Shown here piece after piece: positions 42,183 through 49,226 of a stretch of DNA of 64,000 nucleotides. The stretch comes from JAAZCI01 sp046462535 (GTDB taxonomy: Bacteria; Pseudomonadota; Gammaproteobacteria; Cardiobacteriales; Wohlfahrtiimonadaceae), in assembly GCA_046462535.1 (NCBI GenBank), contig JBKGVF010000024.1:106158-170157 (forward strand), in the 5' to 3' direction. Position 1 is the stretch's first letter, and each line of letters begins with the position of its first letter. The notes beneath the pieces are model-generated. The model was not told the DNA's origin. It saw only the letters and a list, made by a program, of their open reading frames with translations, and made no database searches. The position numbers were made by a program, and so were the translations under genes.

Positions 42183-43478
42183 ATGACGGATTTAACTCAA
42201 ACTTTACAAGAGATGCGTAAAAAATATGTTGCTCGCGGCGTAAGCAATGGTAACCTAAATATCGCACGTAAGGCTAAAAATGCCACAATCGTAGCCGAGT
42301 CAGGAAAAGAGTTTATCGACTTTGCTGGCGCGATCGGTGTTATGAACGTGGGTCATTGCCATCCCAAAATTGTTGAAGCAGCAAAAAACCAGATCGATGA
42401 GCATATTCATCCTGGCTTTAATGTTATGCTCTACGAGAGCTATTTACAGCTCTGTAAGCGTCTTTGTGAAGTAACTGCTGGCGATCATGAGAAGAAAGCG
42501 ATCCTCTTTAATACTGGTGCAGAAGCAGTTGAGAATACCGTAAAAATTGCACGTCGTTACACTGGCCGTCAAGGTGTTGTGACATTTGATCGCGGTTTCC
42601 ATGGTCGTACTAATATGACTATGGCAATGACTAGTAAAGTTGACCCATACAAAATCGGATTTGGTCCTTTCGCCTCTGAAGTTTATAAAGCCCCCTTCCC
42701 ATATGTCTACCAAAGACCTGCTCATATGTCTGAAGAGGAGTATGTCGATCTTGTTATTGCTGAATTTGATGCATTCTTCAAATCAACAGTATCTGCAGAA
42801 AACGTAGCCTGCTTAGTCATGGAGCCTATCCAGGGTGAGGGTGGTTTTGTTGCTGCACCGAAGAAGTTTATGGAGCATGTCTATAACTTCTGTCAAGAGA
42901 ATGGCATTGTCTTTGTTGCAGATGAGATTCAAACAGGTTTTGCACGTACTGGTAAACTCTTTGCTATGGAGCATTACGGCATTGTTCCCGATCTTCAAAC
43001 AGCCTCTAAATCACTCGCCGCAGGTTTTCCATTAAGTGCTGTAATCGGTAAAGCAGAAATTATGGATGCTGCACAACCTGGTGAGCTTGGTGGAACCTTC
43101 TCAGGTAGCCCTGTTGCATGCTCTGCTGCCCTTGCAGTCTTAGAGGTGATTGAAGAAGAGAATTTAAATGAGAAAGCTGAAAAGCTTGGTCAGGCAATCG
43201 AAGATAAACTTACCGAGCTACAAAAGAGCGAAAAATGTATTGGTGATATTCGTCGTGTTGGAGCTATGGTCGCTGCCGAGATCGTTGTTGATCCTGAAAC
43301 GCGCAAACCCGATGCCGAGAAGACATCAAAGATCACTGGCTATGCAAATGAGAATGGCCTCCTACTGCTTTCAGCAGGAATCAACAGTAATGTTATCCGC
43401 TTCTTAACACCACTGACGATTACAGATGAAGAGCTTGCTAAAGGCTTTGAGATTTTAGAAGCTGCTTTTAAAGCTTAA
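42183..43478 (+). CDS. gabT: 4-aminobutyrate aminotransferase
   Basis: PLP enzyme that transfers the amino group of GABA to 2-oxoglutarate, giving succinate semialdehyde. The start is the ATG at 42183 after AAGGAG at 42172-42177; a TTG at 42165 would swallow that site. The 431 residues show FAGAIGVMNVGHCHPKI, LFNTGAEAVENTVKIARRYT, FHGRTNMTMAMT, MEPIQGEGGF, VADEIQTGFARTGKLFAMEH and the PLP lysine K276 in TASKSLAAGFPLS. Close paralogs act on putrescine or 5-aminovalerate, but gabD downstream supports GABA. It opens the gab-APC cluster and has its own terminator. Confidence 0.93.
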   Translation: MTDLTQTLQEMRKKYVARGVSNGNLNIARKAKNATIVAESGKEFIDFAGAIGVMNVGHCHPKIVEAAKNQIDEHIHPGFNVMLYESYLQLCKRLCEVTAGDHEKKAILFNTGAEAVENTVKIARRYTGRQGVVTFDRGFHGRTNMTMAMTSKVDPYKIGFGPFASEVYKAPFPYVYQRPAHMSEEEYVDLVIAEFDAFFKSTVSAENVACLVMEPIQGEGGFVAAPKKFMEHVYNFCQENGIVFVADEIQTGFARTGKLFAMEHYGIVPDLQTASKSLAAGFPLSAVIGKAEIMDAAQPGELGGTFSGSPVACSAALAVLEVIEEENLNEKAEKLGQAIEDKLTELQKSEKCIGDIRRVGAMVAAEIVVDPETRKPDAEKTSKITGYANENGLLLLSAGINSNVIRFLTPLTITDEELAKGFEILEAAFKA

Positions 43479-43506
43479 TCTCAAACTTCTAAAAACACTA
43501 GATGTA

Positions 43507-43542
43507 AAGAGCCCTACCGATAATGGCAGGGCTCTTTTTTAT
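43507..43542 (+). terminator. Intrinsic terminator after gabT
   Basis: AAGAGCCCT (43507-43515) pairs with AGGGCTCTT (43528-43536), 12-nt loop, then TTTTTATT. It separates gabT from the permease genes. Confidence 0.88.
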
Positions 43543-43687
43543 TCCCAAAATAACATTAATAGGTTTCAATAATATTATTGAGATAACTCAAATTGAATAT
43601 ATTTAATGCAAATAGGGATCAATAGCGTTTAAATCATTATGTTGCATGCAATTGAAAAACCCTACGTCAATTTTATAAGCACTTTTA

Positions 43688-43715
43688 TTGTTGTGCTTAA
43701 TTATCTCTCTATAAT
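43688..43715 (+). promoter_or_regulatory. Candidate promoter of APC permease 1
   Basis: TTGTTG (43688-43693), 16-base spacer, then a perfect -10 TATAAT (43710-43715), 43 bases before the start codon. Two palindromes lie upstream: CAATAATATTATTG (43567-43580) and TTGCATGCAA (43642-43651), possible operators. Confidence 0.5.
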
Positions 43716-43757
43716 AGTTAGTTTGTGAATTAATTGTCCAACAAATAGGAGCTCAAA

Positions 43758-45137
43758 ATGAGTGATGATAAATTTAAAAAGAGTATGTCGACATTCGATA
43801 TACTTTTCTTAGCTATGGGCGCTATGCTCGGCTGGGGATGGGTTGTTCTTTCTGGTGAATGGATTGCTGAGGCTGGCTTTGTCGGCTCTATTGTTGCCTT
43901 CTTAATTGGTGGTACTCTGGTAACACTAATAGGATTAACCTATGCTGAACTTGCCGCTGCAATACCTGAAACTGGGGGCGGTGTCGTTTTTGTAAAGCGA
44001 GCCTTCAAAAATAGAACATTAGCTTTTATTACTGGCTGGTCTGTACTCTTTGGTTATGTCTCTGTTATAACCTTTGAAGCTGTCGCTCTCCCAACTGTTC
44101 TTGATTATATTATTGATGTTGAGCATGTCGGCTATCTCTGGACTTTAGGAGATCCTAATGAGGAGGGAGCTGCCGTCTATCTTAGCTGGGCTGCCATTGG
44201 TTCTGCAGGTGCTCTTCTATTAGGTTTGCTTAACTACTTTGGTATCAAGCCTGCAGCGATTTTCCAGACCATTTTCACCATTACTGTTGTTATTGTCGGC
44301 TTTATTCTCGTCTATGGGGCACTTAAGAATGGTGAAACTGAATATCTATCACCGGCCTTTAGAGGAGGTGTAGGGGGAACAATGAGCGTTATGATTATGA
44401 TTCCCTTCCTCTTCGTTGGGTTTGATGTCATTCCGCAAGTTGCAGCTGAGGTTAAGGCTCCTGCACGTGCCATAGGTCGTATTATCATAATCTCTATTGT
44501 TACATCAGTCCTCTTTTACCTGCTCATTGTCTTTGGAGTAACGACGGGACTAGCACCAGAATTTTTAAAATCTTCTAAACTAGCAACGGCAGATGCAATG
44601 TCCAATCTTTTCAATAATCCGATGTATGGGAAGATATTAGTCGTTGGTGGTGTTGCAGGAATTGTAACCAGTTGGAACGCCTTTATTATTGGTGGAAGCC
44701 GTGTACTCTATGCAATGGCTATTCGAAATATGATTCCTCAGTGGTTTGCAAAACTCCATCCAAAACACAAAACTCCTACTAATGCAGTCGTCTTTTTAGC
44801 AGCGCTAGCTTTCTTCGCTCCTCTGCTAGGTCGTCCTGCCCTCGTCTGGATTGTTAATGCTGGAGGTATCGGTATTGTCGTTGGCTATTTGGTTGTGACT
44901 ATTGCTTTTATGAAATTACGTCGCTCAGAGCCTGAATTGCCACGGCCATATCGTATTAAATTTCCAAATATTATTGGTATAGCTGCAATTATCTTAAGTA
45001 TTAGCTTTATTGCACTCTATCTGCCAGGAATGCCCTCTGCATTAGAGTTTCCTATTGAATGGGCAATTGTTTTTGGTTGGTATATTCTTGGGTGCTCCCT
45101 CTATTTTGTAAAACAGAGCACAAATCAAAAACAGTAA
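43758..45137 (+). CDS. APC-family amino acid/polyamine permease (paralog 1)
   Basis: Twelve-helix secondary transporter of the amino acid-polyamine-organocation superfamily, 459 residues. Helix 1 carries the glycine-rich unwound segment MGAMLGWGWVVLSGEW (residues 19-34), followed by TYAELAAAIPETGGG, SVLFGYVSVITFEAVALPTV, VPFLFVGFDVIPQ-like IPFLFVGFDVIPQVAAEV near 215-230, and NAFIIGGSRVLYAMA. It is the first of three tandem paralogs between gabT and gabD, so GABA, putrescine or a related amine is a reasonable but unproven substrate. It has its own promoter and terminator. Confidence 0.9.
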   Translation: MSDDKFKKSMSTFDILFLAMGAMLGWGWVVLSGEWIAEAGFVGSIVAFLIGGTLVTLIGLTYAELAAAIPETGGGVVFVKRAFKNRTLAFITGWSVLFGYVSVITFEAVALPTVLDYIIDVEHVGYLWTLGDPNEEGAAVYLSWAAIGSAGALLLGLLNYFGIKPAAIFQTIFTITVVIVGFILVYGALKNGETEYLSPAFRGGVGGTMSVMIMIPFLFVGFDVIPQVAAEVKAPARAIGRIIIISIVTSVLFYLLIVFGVTTGLAPEFLKSSKLATADAMSNLFNNPMYGKILVVGGVAGIVTSWNAFIIGGSRVLYAMAIRNMIPQWFAKLHPKHKTPTNAVVFLAALAFFAPLLGRPALVWIVNAGGIGIVVGYLVVTIAFMKLRRSEPELPRPYRIKFPNIIGIAAIILSISFIALYLPGMPSALEFPIEWAIVFGWYILGCSLYFVKQSTNQKQ

Positions 45138-45166
45138 TAAGAAGATATAATTCAAATAGTTAATAT

Positions 45167-45194
45167 AACCCCAGCGGAAAACTGGGGTTTTTTT
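45167..45194 (+). terminator. Intrinsic terminator after APC permease 1
   Basis: AACCCCAG (45167-45174) and CTGGGGTT (45182-45189) form a perfect stem with a 7-nt loop followed by a run of T. Confidence 0.88.
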
Positions 45195-45205
45195 ATACAC
45201 CTTTA

Positions 45206-45222
45206 ATTAGTGATTAGCCTCA
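45206..45222 (+). promoter_or_regulatory. Leader motif shared with APC permease 3
   Basis: ATTAGTGATTAGCCTCA lies 171 bases before the APC 2 start. The same 17-mer with one change (G for T at position 6) occurs at 47265-47281, 185 bases before APC 3. Similar distance suggests a leader element copied with the genes or a regulatory site kept in both. Confidence 0.5.
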
Positions 45223-45243
45223 AATCATGTTAGATATATATAC

Positions 45244-45269
45244 GGGCAATTTAGTATTGCCCTTTTTTT
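45244..45269 (+). terminator. Second terminator-like hairpin, in the APC permease 2 leader
   Basis: GGGCAAT (45244-45250) pairs with ATTGCCC (45256-45262), 5-nt loop, followed by seven T. It lies only 50 bases after the terminator of APC 1 and 124 bases before APC 2. It may be a backup terminator, the end of a short RNA, or an attenuator of APC 2. Confidence 0.75.
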
Positions 45270-45392
45270 ATGATGCACCTTACATAAGAAATAATAATCT
45301 TACGCATCATTTTCGCACACTTACTACCCCCCTGGACGACTGCCTTGAGGGTAGGTAAATGAATTAGATAATCCTTTGGAGGGGATTTTTTC

Positions 45393-47021
45393 ATGAGTGA
45401 CCAACAACTTAATAAGAGCGTCTCTTCGCTTGATGTTCTATTTTTAGCTATGGGCGCTATGCTTGGATGGGGATGGGTAATCCTCTCTGGTAACTGGGTC
45501 GATACTGCCGGCTCTCTAGGCGCAATTATGGCCTTTGCTGGTGGTGGCGTTCTTATTATCTTAATTGGATTAACCTATGCAGAGTTGGCAACTGCACTCC
45601 CTGAAACTGGGGGCGGAATAATCTTCGTTCTACGCGCCTATGGTAAAAAGTTAGGGTTTATTGCCGGCTGGTCCGTTCTCTTTGGTTATGTTTCGGTCAT
45701 TGCTTTTGAGGCCGTGGCACTCCCTACCGTCTTAGACTACTTAACCACTTTTCAGCACAAAGGAAAGCTCTGGACACTCTTTAATGATGATGTCTACCTT
45801 ACCTGGGCTTTAATTGGTTCTGCTGGAGCTATTGCATTAGGGGCACTCAACTTAGTTGGTATCCGTTCCGCTACTATTTTTCAGACAATCTTTACAATCG
45901 CCATTGTTTCGGTGGGCTTTCTATTGGTATTTGGTGCATTCTATACTGGCGAAGCACAACAGTTAAAACCGCTCTTTAAAGGGGGGCTCCCTGGCACGCT
46001 AAGTGTCCTCCTTGTTGTCCCCTTTATGTTCGTTGGTTTCGATGTGATTCCTCAAATTGCCGCTGAAGTAAAACAACCAAAAGTAATTGGTAAGCTATTG
46101 GTAATCTCAATTGTTAGTGCGCTCGTCTTCTATATCTTAATTATCTATGGCGTCGCTATCGGCTTAACACCAGAAGAATTAAAGAGCTCAAAATTGGCAA
46201 CCGCTGATGCCATGGCAAATATTTTTAATAATCCAATCTTTGGTAAGATTCTCGTCGTTGGTGGTGTTGCAGGTATTATTACAAGTTGGAATGCTTTTGT
46301 TATTGGTGCTAGCCGCATTTTATATGCGATGGCTACCCGCGGCATGTTACCTAAATGGTTTGGTAAGCTCCATCCGAAATTCAATACCCCATCTAATGCC
46401 ATCATCTTTTTAACGGTTATGGCCGTCTTCGCACCATTTTTAGGGGTACAAGCGCTCGATTGGCTCGCTACAGCAGGGGGTATTGGTGTTGTTGCTGGAT
46501 ATTTAATCATTACGTTAGCTTTCTTACGCCTTCGCAAAACAGAGCCTGATCTTGAGCGCCCCTACCGCATTAAGGCGCCCCGTTTAGTCGGTTACTCAGC
46601 AGTGTTTCTAAGTATTGTGCTCTTAAGCATCGCAGCAATTAACCCTTACTTAGAGAGCCAAACGGCAAAGAGTTCAGCTATTGCTGAGGTTGAAGCGATT
46701 GAGGCTGTTGAAACATTAGTAGCTCAAGAATCTCTTAATAGCCATGATCTTGCTGAACTTGTTCGCATCAACGAAATGGAGAGTGAAGATGAGGCAACCA
46801 ATCGCTATGATACCGAAGCTTTGAAAAAGGTAGCCATCGCTCTTGCACAATCTCAGCCAGACCGCTCCGATTACCAGAGTCCTGCTCCAGAAATTCCCTC
46901 ATTTATCTTTCCTGTTGAGTGGATCATCTTTATCGGTTGGTATGGATTAGGCATTCTACTTATGGCTCAAATGATAAAAAATCTACGGCAAAAGCGATAT
47001 ACGCCAAAAAATGTGCTCTAA
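45393..47021 (+). CDS. APC-family amino acid/polyamine permease (paralog 2, with hydrophilic insertion)
   Basis: Second tandem paralog, 542 residues. The core matches its neighbours: MGAMLGWGWVILSGNWVDTA, TYAELATALPETGGG, SVLFGYVSVIAFEAVALPTV, VPFMFVGFDVIPQIAAEV, SSKLATADAMANIFNNPIFG and NAFVIGASRILYAMA. Unlike them it has about 80 extra residues between the last two helices (roughly 420-505), rich in Glu, Ala and Ser (EVEAIEAVETLVAQESLNSH, SQPDRSDYQSPAPE), after which the final helix FPVEWIIFIGWYGLG resumes. The insertion is in frame. A GGAGGGG site precedes the ATG, which was chosen over any upstream start. Confidence 0.9.
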   Translation: MSDQQLNKSVSSLDVLFLAMGAMLGWGWVILSGNWVDTAGSLGAIMAFAGGGVLIILIGLTYAELATALPETGGGIIFVLRAYGKKLGFIAGWSVLFGYVSVIAFEAVALPTVLDYLTTFQHKGKLWTLFNDDVYLTWALIGSAGAIALGALNLVGIRSATIFQTIFTIAIVSVGFLLVFGAFYTGEAQQLKPLFKGGLPGTLSVLLVVPFMFVGFDVIPQIAAEVKQPKVIGKLLVISIVSALVFYILIIYGVAIGLTPEELKSSKLATADAMANIFNNPIFGKILVVGGVAGIITSWNAFVIGASRILYAMATRGMLPKWFGKLHPKFNTPSNAIIFLTVMAVFAPFLGVQALDWLATAGGIGVVAGYLIITLAFLRLRKTEPDLERPYRIKAPRLVGYSAVFLSIVLLSIAAINPYLESQTAKSSAIAEVEAIEAVETLVAQESLNSHDLAELVRINEMESEDEATNRYDTEALKKVAIALAQSQPDRSDYQSPAPEIPSFIFPVEWIIFIGWYGLGILLMAQMIKNLRQKRYTPKNVL

Positions 47022-47073
47022 ATAAATAGAACATAGAAGTAATAATATTAATTAAAGATTATAAATAATTAAT

Positions 47074-47102
47074 AAAAGGTCATCTCTTAGATGACCTTTT
47101 TT
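47074..47102 (+). terminator. Intrinsic terminator after APC permease 2
   Basis: AAAAGGTCATCT (47074-47085) and AGATGACCTTTT (47089-47100) form a perfect 12-bp stem with a 3-nt loop followed by further T. Confidence 0.9.
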
Positions 47103-47254
47103 CTATCTACTCTTACTAAAAAGAGCCTTTTACTTCCCTTTTTCTATAAAAGTTGCATGCTACACATCACTAAAATTACTCAACTAGATAGAGATTAAAA
47201 TCAACTTATTATCCCAGATTTATGGATAATAACCCCCTATTTTACTTAAAAAAT

Positions 47255-47302
47255 GAGCTCTATTATTAGGGATTAGCCTCAGAATGTGCTTTAATAGAGC
47301 TC
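47255..47302 (+). promoter_or_regulatory. 11-bp inverted repeat around the shared leader motif of APC permease 3
   Basis: GAGCTCTATTA (47255-47265) and TAATAGAGCTC (47292-47302) are perfectly complementary, with a 26-nt loop that contains the leader motif ATTAGGGATTAGCCTCA (47265-47281). There is no T-run. The rest of the 444-base gap before APC 3 is AT-rich with no ORF; a 13-mer at 47395-47407 recurs before gabD. Confidence 0.6.
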
Positions 47303-47465
47303 GTCTTAAGAGAAAAAAATAACAATCGTTCTTAAGCAGGAGGGCTTATAGAGTAAGTAACACATACTCTATTTGTATTATTTAAATAAGATTAATAGTT
47401 AACTTATCTCTATTAATCGATTGAATCCCCTTAAATTGTGAAATTTAAGGCAAGAGGAGATATCA

Positions 47466-48830
47466 ATGAGTGTTGATAATGAGCTGAAACGTAGTGTTTC
47501 TACCTTAGATGTACTATTTCTTTCAATGGGTGCAATGCTTGGCTGGGGATGGGTTATTCTCTCAGGTGAGTGGGTTGCTAGCGCTGGATTTTTAGGAGGT
47601 GTACTCGCCTTTATGGGGGGTGGACTCTTAATGATTCTTATCGGATTAACTTATGCCGAATTAGCAACCGCAATGCCAGAATCGGGTGGAGGGGTCGTCT
47701 TTGTTTTGCGAGCTTTTGGAGAAAAGCTAGGATTTCTTGCTGGCTGGTCTGTTCTTTTCGGTTATGTCTCTGTAATTGCTTTTGAAGCAGTAGCACTACC
47801 GACAGTATTAGATTATATTTCACCACTAGAGCATAAAGTACACCTTTGGACAGTAGTAGGTTCCGACGTCTATCTTACCTGGGCCTTAATTGGCATGGTA
47901 GGTTCTATACTTATTGGAATCCTCAACTATATTGGTATCAAAATGGCGACTGTCTTTCAGTCAGTCTTCACAGTAGCCATTGTCTCTGTAGGATTACTAT
48001 TAGTGTTTGGTGCTTTCTACAAAGGGGATGTCGAGAGCTTAAAGCCCTTCTTTGTTGATGGTTATAAAGGTACGATATCAGTTCTCATCATGGTCCCTTT
48101 TATGTTAGTTGGCTTTGATGTCATCCCCCAAATTGCCTCAGAGATTAAAAAGCCTAAAGCGATCGGAAGTATGTTAATCATCTCCATCGTAAGTGCAATT
48201 ATCTTCTATATCTTAATTATTTATGGTGTTTCTATCGGTTTAACCCCCAGCGAGCTTAAGAGTAGCGAACTGGCAACTGCCGATGCGATGTCTAACATCT
48301 TCAATAATCCACTCTTTGGTAAAGTTCTTGTAATTGGTGGAATCGCAGGCATTATTACTAGCTGGAATGCATTCATTATTGGTGCTAGTCGTATTCTTTA
48401 TGCAATGGCCTTAAGAGGAATGTTACCTCAATGGTTTACGAAGATTCACCCAAAATACAATACTCCTGTTAATGCGGTAATCTTCCTTACGGTCTCATCA
48501 ATGTTTGCACCATTTTTAGGTCGCTCAGCGCTAGTATGGCTTGTTAATGCTGGTGGAATTGGAATCGTTCTTGGATATCTAATCGTCGCTATTGCCTTTC
48601 TTAAACTAAGAAAGAGTGAGCCCGATATGGAGCGCCCCTACTCTGTTCCTTTCCCTAAATTTATTGGGTATACCGCCATAATCTTAAGTATTGGATTCCT
48701 TTCTCTTTATCTACCCGGAATGCCTGCTGAACTTGAGTCTATTGTTGAGTGGGCATTAGCCTTTGGCTGGTATGGTTTAGGTGCAATCTTAATGATATTA
48801 ATGTTAAGTAACAGAAAAAATCGCACGTAG
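47466..48830 (+). CDS. APC-family amino acid/polyamine permease (paralog 3)
   Basis: Third tandem paralog, 454 residues with twelve helices, closest in length to paralog 1. Conserved segments are MGAMLGWGWVILSGEWVASA, TYAELATAMPESGGG, SVLFGYVSVIAFEAVALPTV, VPFMLVGFDVIPQIASEI, SSELATADAMSNIFNNPLFG, and NAFIIGASRILYAMALRG. The C-terminus LYLPGMPAELESIVEWALAF parallels paralog 1 (LYLPGMPSALEFPIEWAIVF), whereas paralog 2 has the insertion there. The AGAGGAG site fixes the ATG. gabD lies about 400 bases downstream beyond a structured 3' region. Confidence 0.9.
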   Translation: MSVDNELKRSVSTLDVLFLSMGAMLGWGWVILSGEWVASAGFLGGVLAFMGGGLLMILIGLTYAELATAMPESGGGVVFVLRAFGEKLGFLAGWSVLFGYVSVIAFEAVALPTVLDYISPLEHKVHLWTVVGSDVYLTWALIGMVGSILIGILNYIGIKMATVFQSVFTVAIVSVGLLLVFGAFYKGDVESLKPFFVDGYKGTISVLIMVPFMLVGFDVIPQIASEIKKPKAIGSMLIISIVSAIIFYILIIYGVSIGLTPSELKSSELATADAMSNIFNNPLFGKVLVIGGIAGIITSWNAFIIGASRILYAMALRGMLPQWFTKIHPKYNTPVNAVIFLTVSSMFAPFLGRSALVWLVNAGGIGIVLGYLIVAIAFLKLRKSEPDMERPYSVPFPKFIGYTAIILSIGFLSLYLPGMPAELESIVEWALAFGWYGLGAILMILMLSNRKNRT

Positions 48831-48858
48831 AGACAGAGTTAGTAGCTCTTTAAATAGT

Positions 48859-48934
48859 ATTCGCAAACAGTAACTCCCTACTCTGGCCACTAATTAATCA
48901 CTTAAGCTGTATTAATTAGATGGCTATCGCGAAT
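48859..48934 (+). ncRNA. Structured RNA element between APC permease 3 and gabD
   Basis: An outer stem ATTCGC (48859-48864) with GCGAAT (48929-48934) encloses GCCACTAATTAAT (48886-48898) pairing with ATTAATTAGATGGC (48911-48924), 13 pairs with one bulged base. An intrinsic terminator follows at 48957-48990. This could be a 3' UTR-derived small RNA or a 3' end structure of the APC 3 transcript; no known family was recognised. Confidence 0.4.
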
Positions 48935-48956
48935 CACTATAGGTTATTATATACGG

Positions 48957-48990
48957 ATGGTTATGAATTCTTTTCATAACCATTTTTTTC
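48957..48990 (+). terminator. Intrinsic terminator upstream of gabD
   Basis: ATGGTTATGAA (48957-48967) and TTCATAACCAT (48973-48983) form a perfect 11-bp stem with a 5-nt loop, followed by TTTTTTT. It lies 127 bases after the APC 3 stop, unusually far. Confidence 0.88.
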
Positions 48991-49150
48991 ATGTTTATCC
49001 CCTACTTTAATGAGGTGAAGGATTGGGGAAAATATGCAATTATTCGATTTTAGGAATGCTTATAGAGGCACCTATTATCGAAGAAGTTAACGAAAACAAC
49101 TCTTGAAAAATAATTAAAGAGCCTCATAGTTAACTTATATCGCTAGATGC

Positions 49151-49179
49151 TTAGCAAATGGCTTAAAATTTGCTATCTT
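49151..49179 (+). promoter_or_regulatory. Candidate gabD promoter (extended -10)
   Basis: TTAGCA (49151-49156), a 17-base spacer and TATCTT (49174-49179) preceded by TGC form a plausible extended -10 promoter 47 bases before the gabD start. The sequence ATAGTTAACTTAT (49126-49138) directly upstream recurs before APC 3 and would sit at an activator position. Confidence 0.5.
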
Positions 49180-49226
49180 GGTTAGGCGTATCTATTTACA
49201 TTAATCTATACAAGGAGAGTAAGTCT

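Noticed and set aside
46145..46537. 130-codon antisense ORF inside APC permease 2
   Set aside because: Mirrors conserved membrane codons of a real gene and has no homology-like features; a shadow frame.
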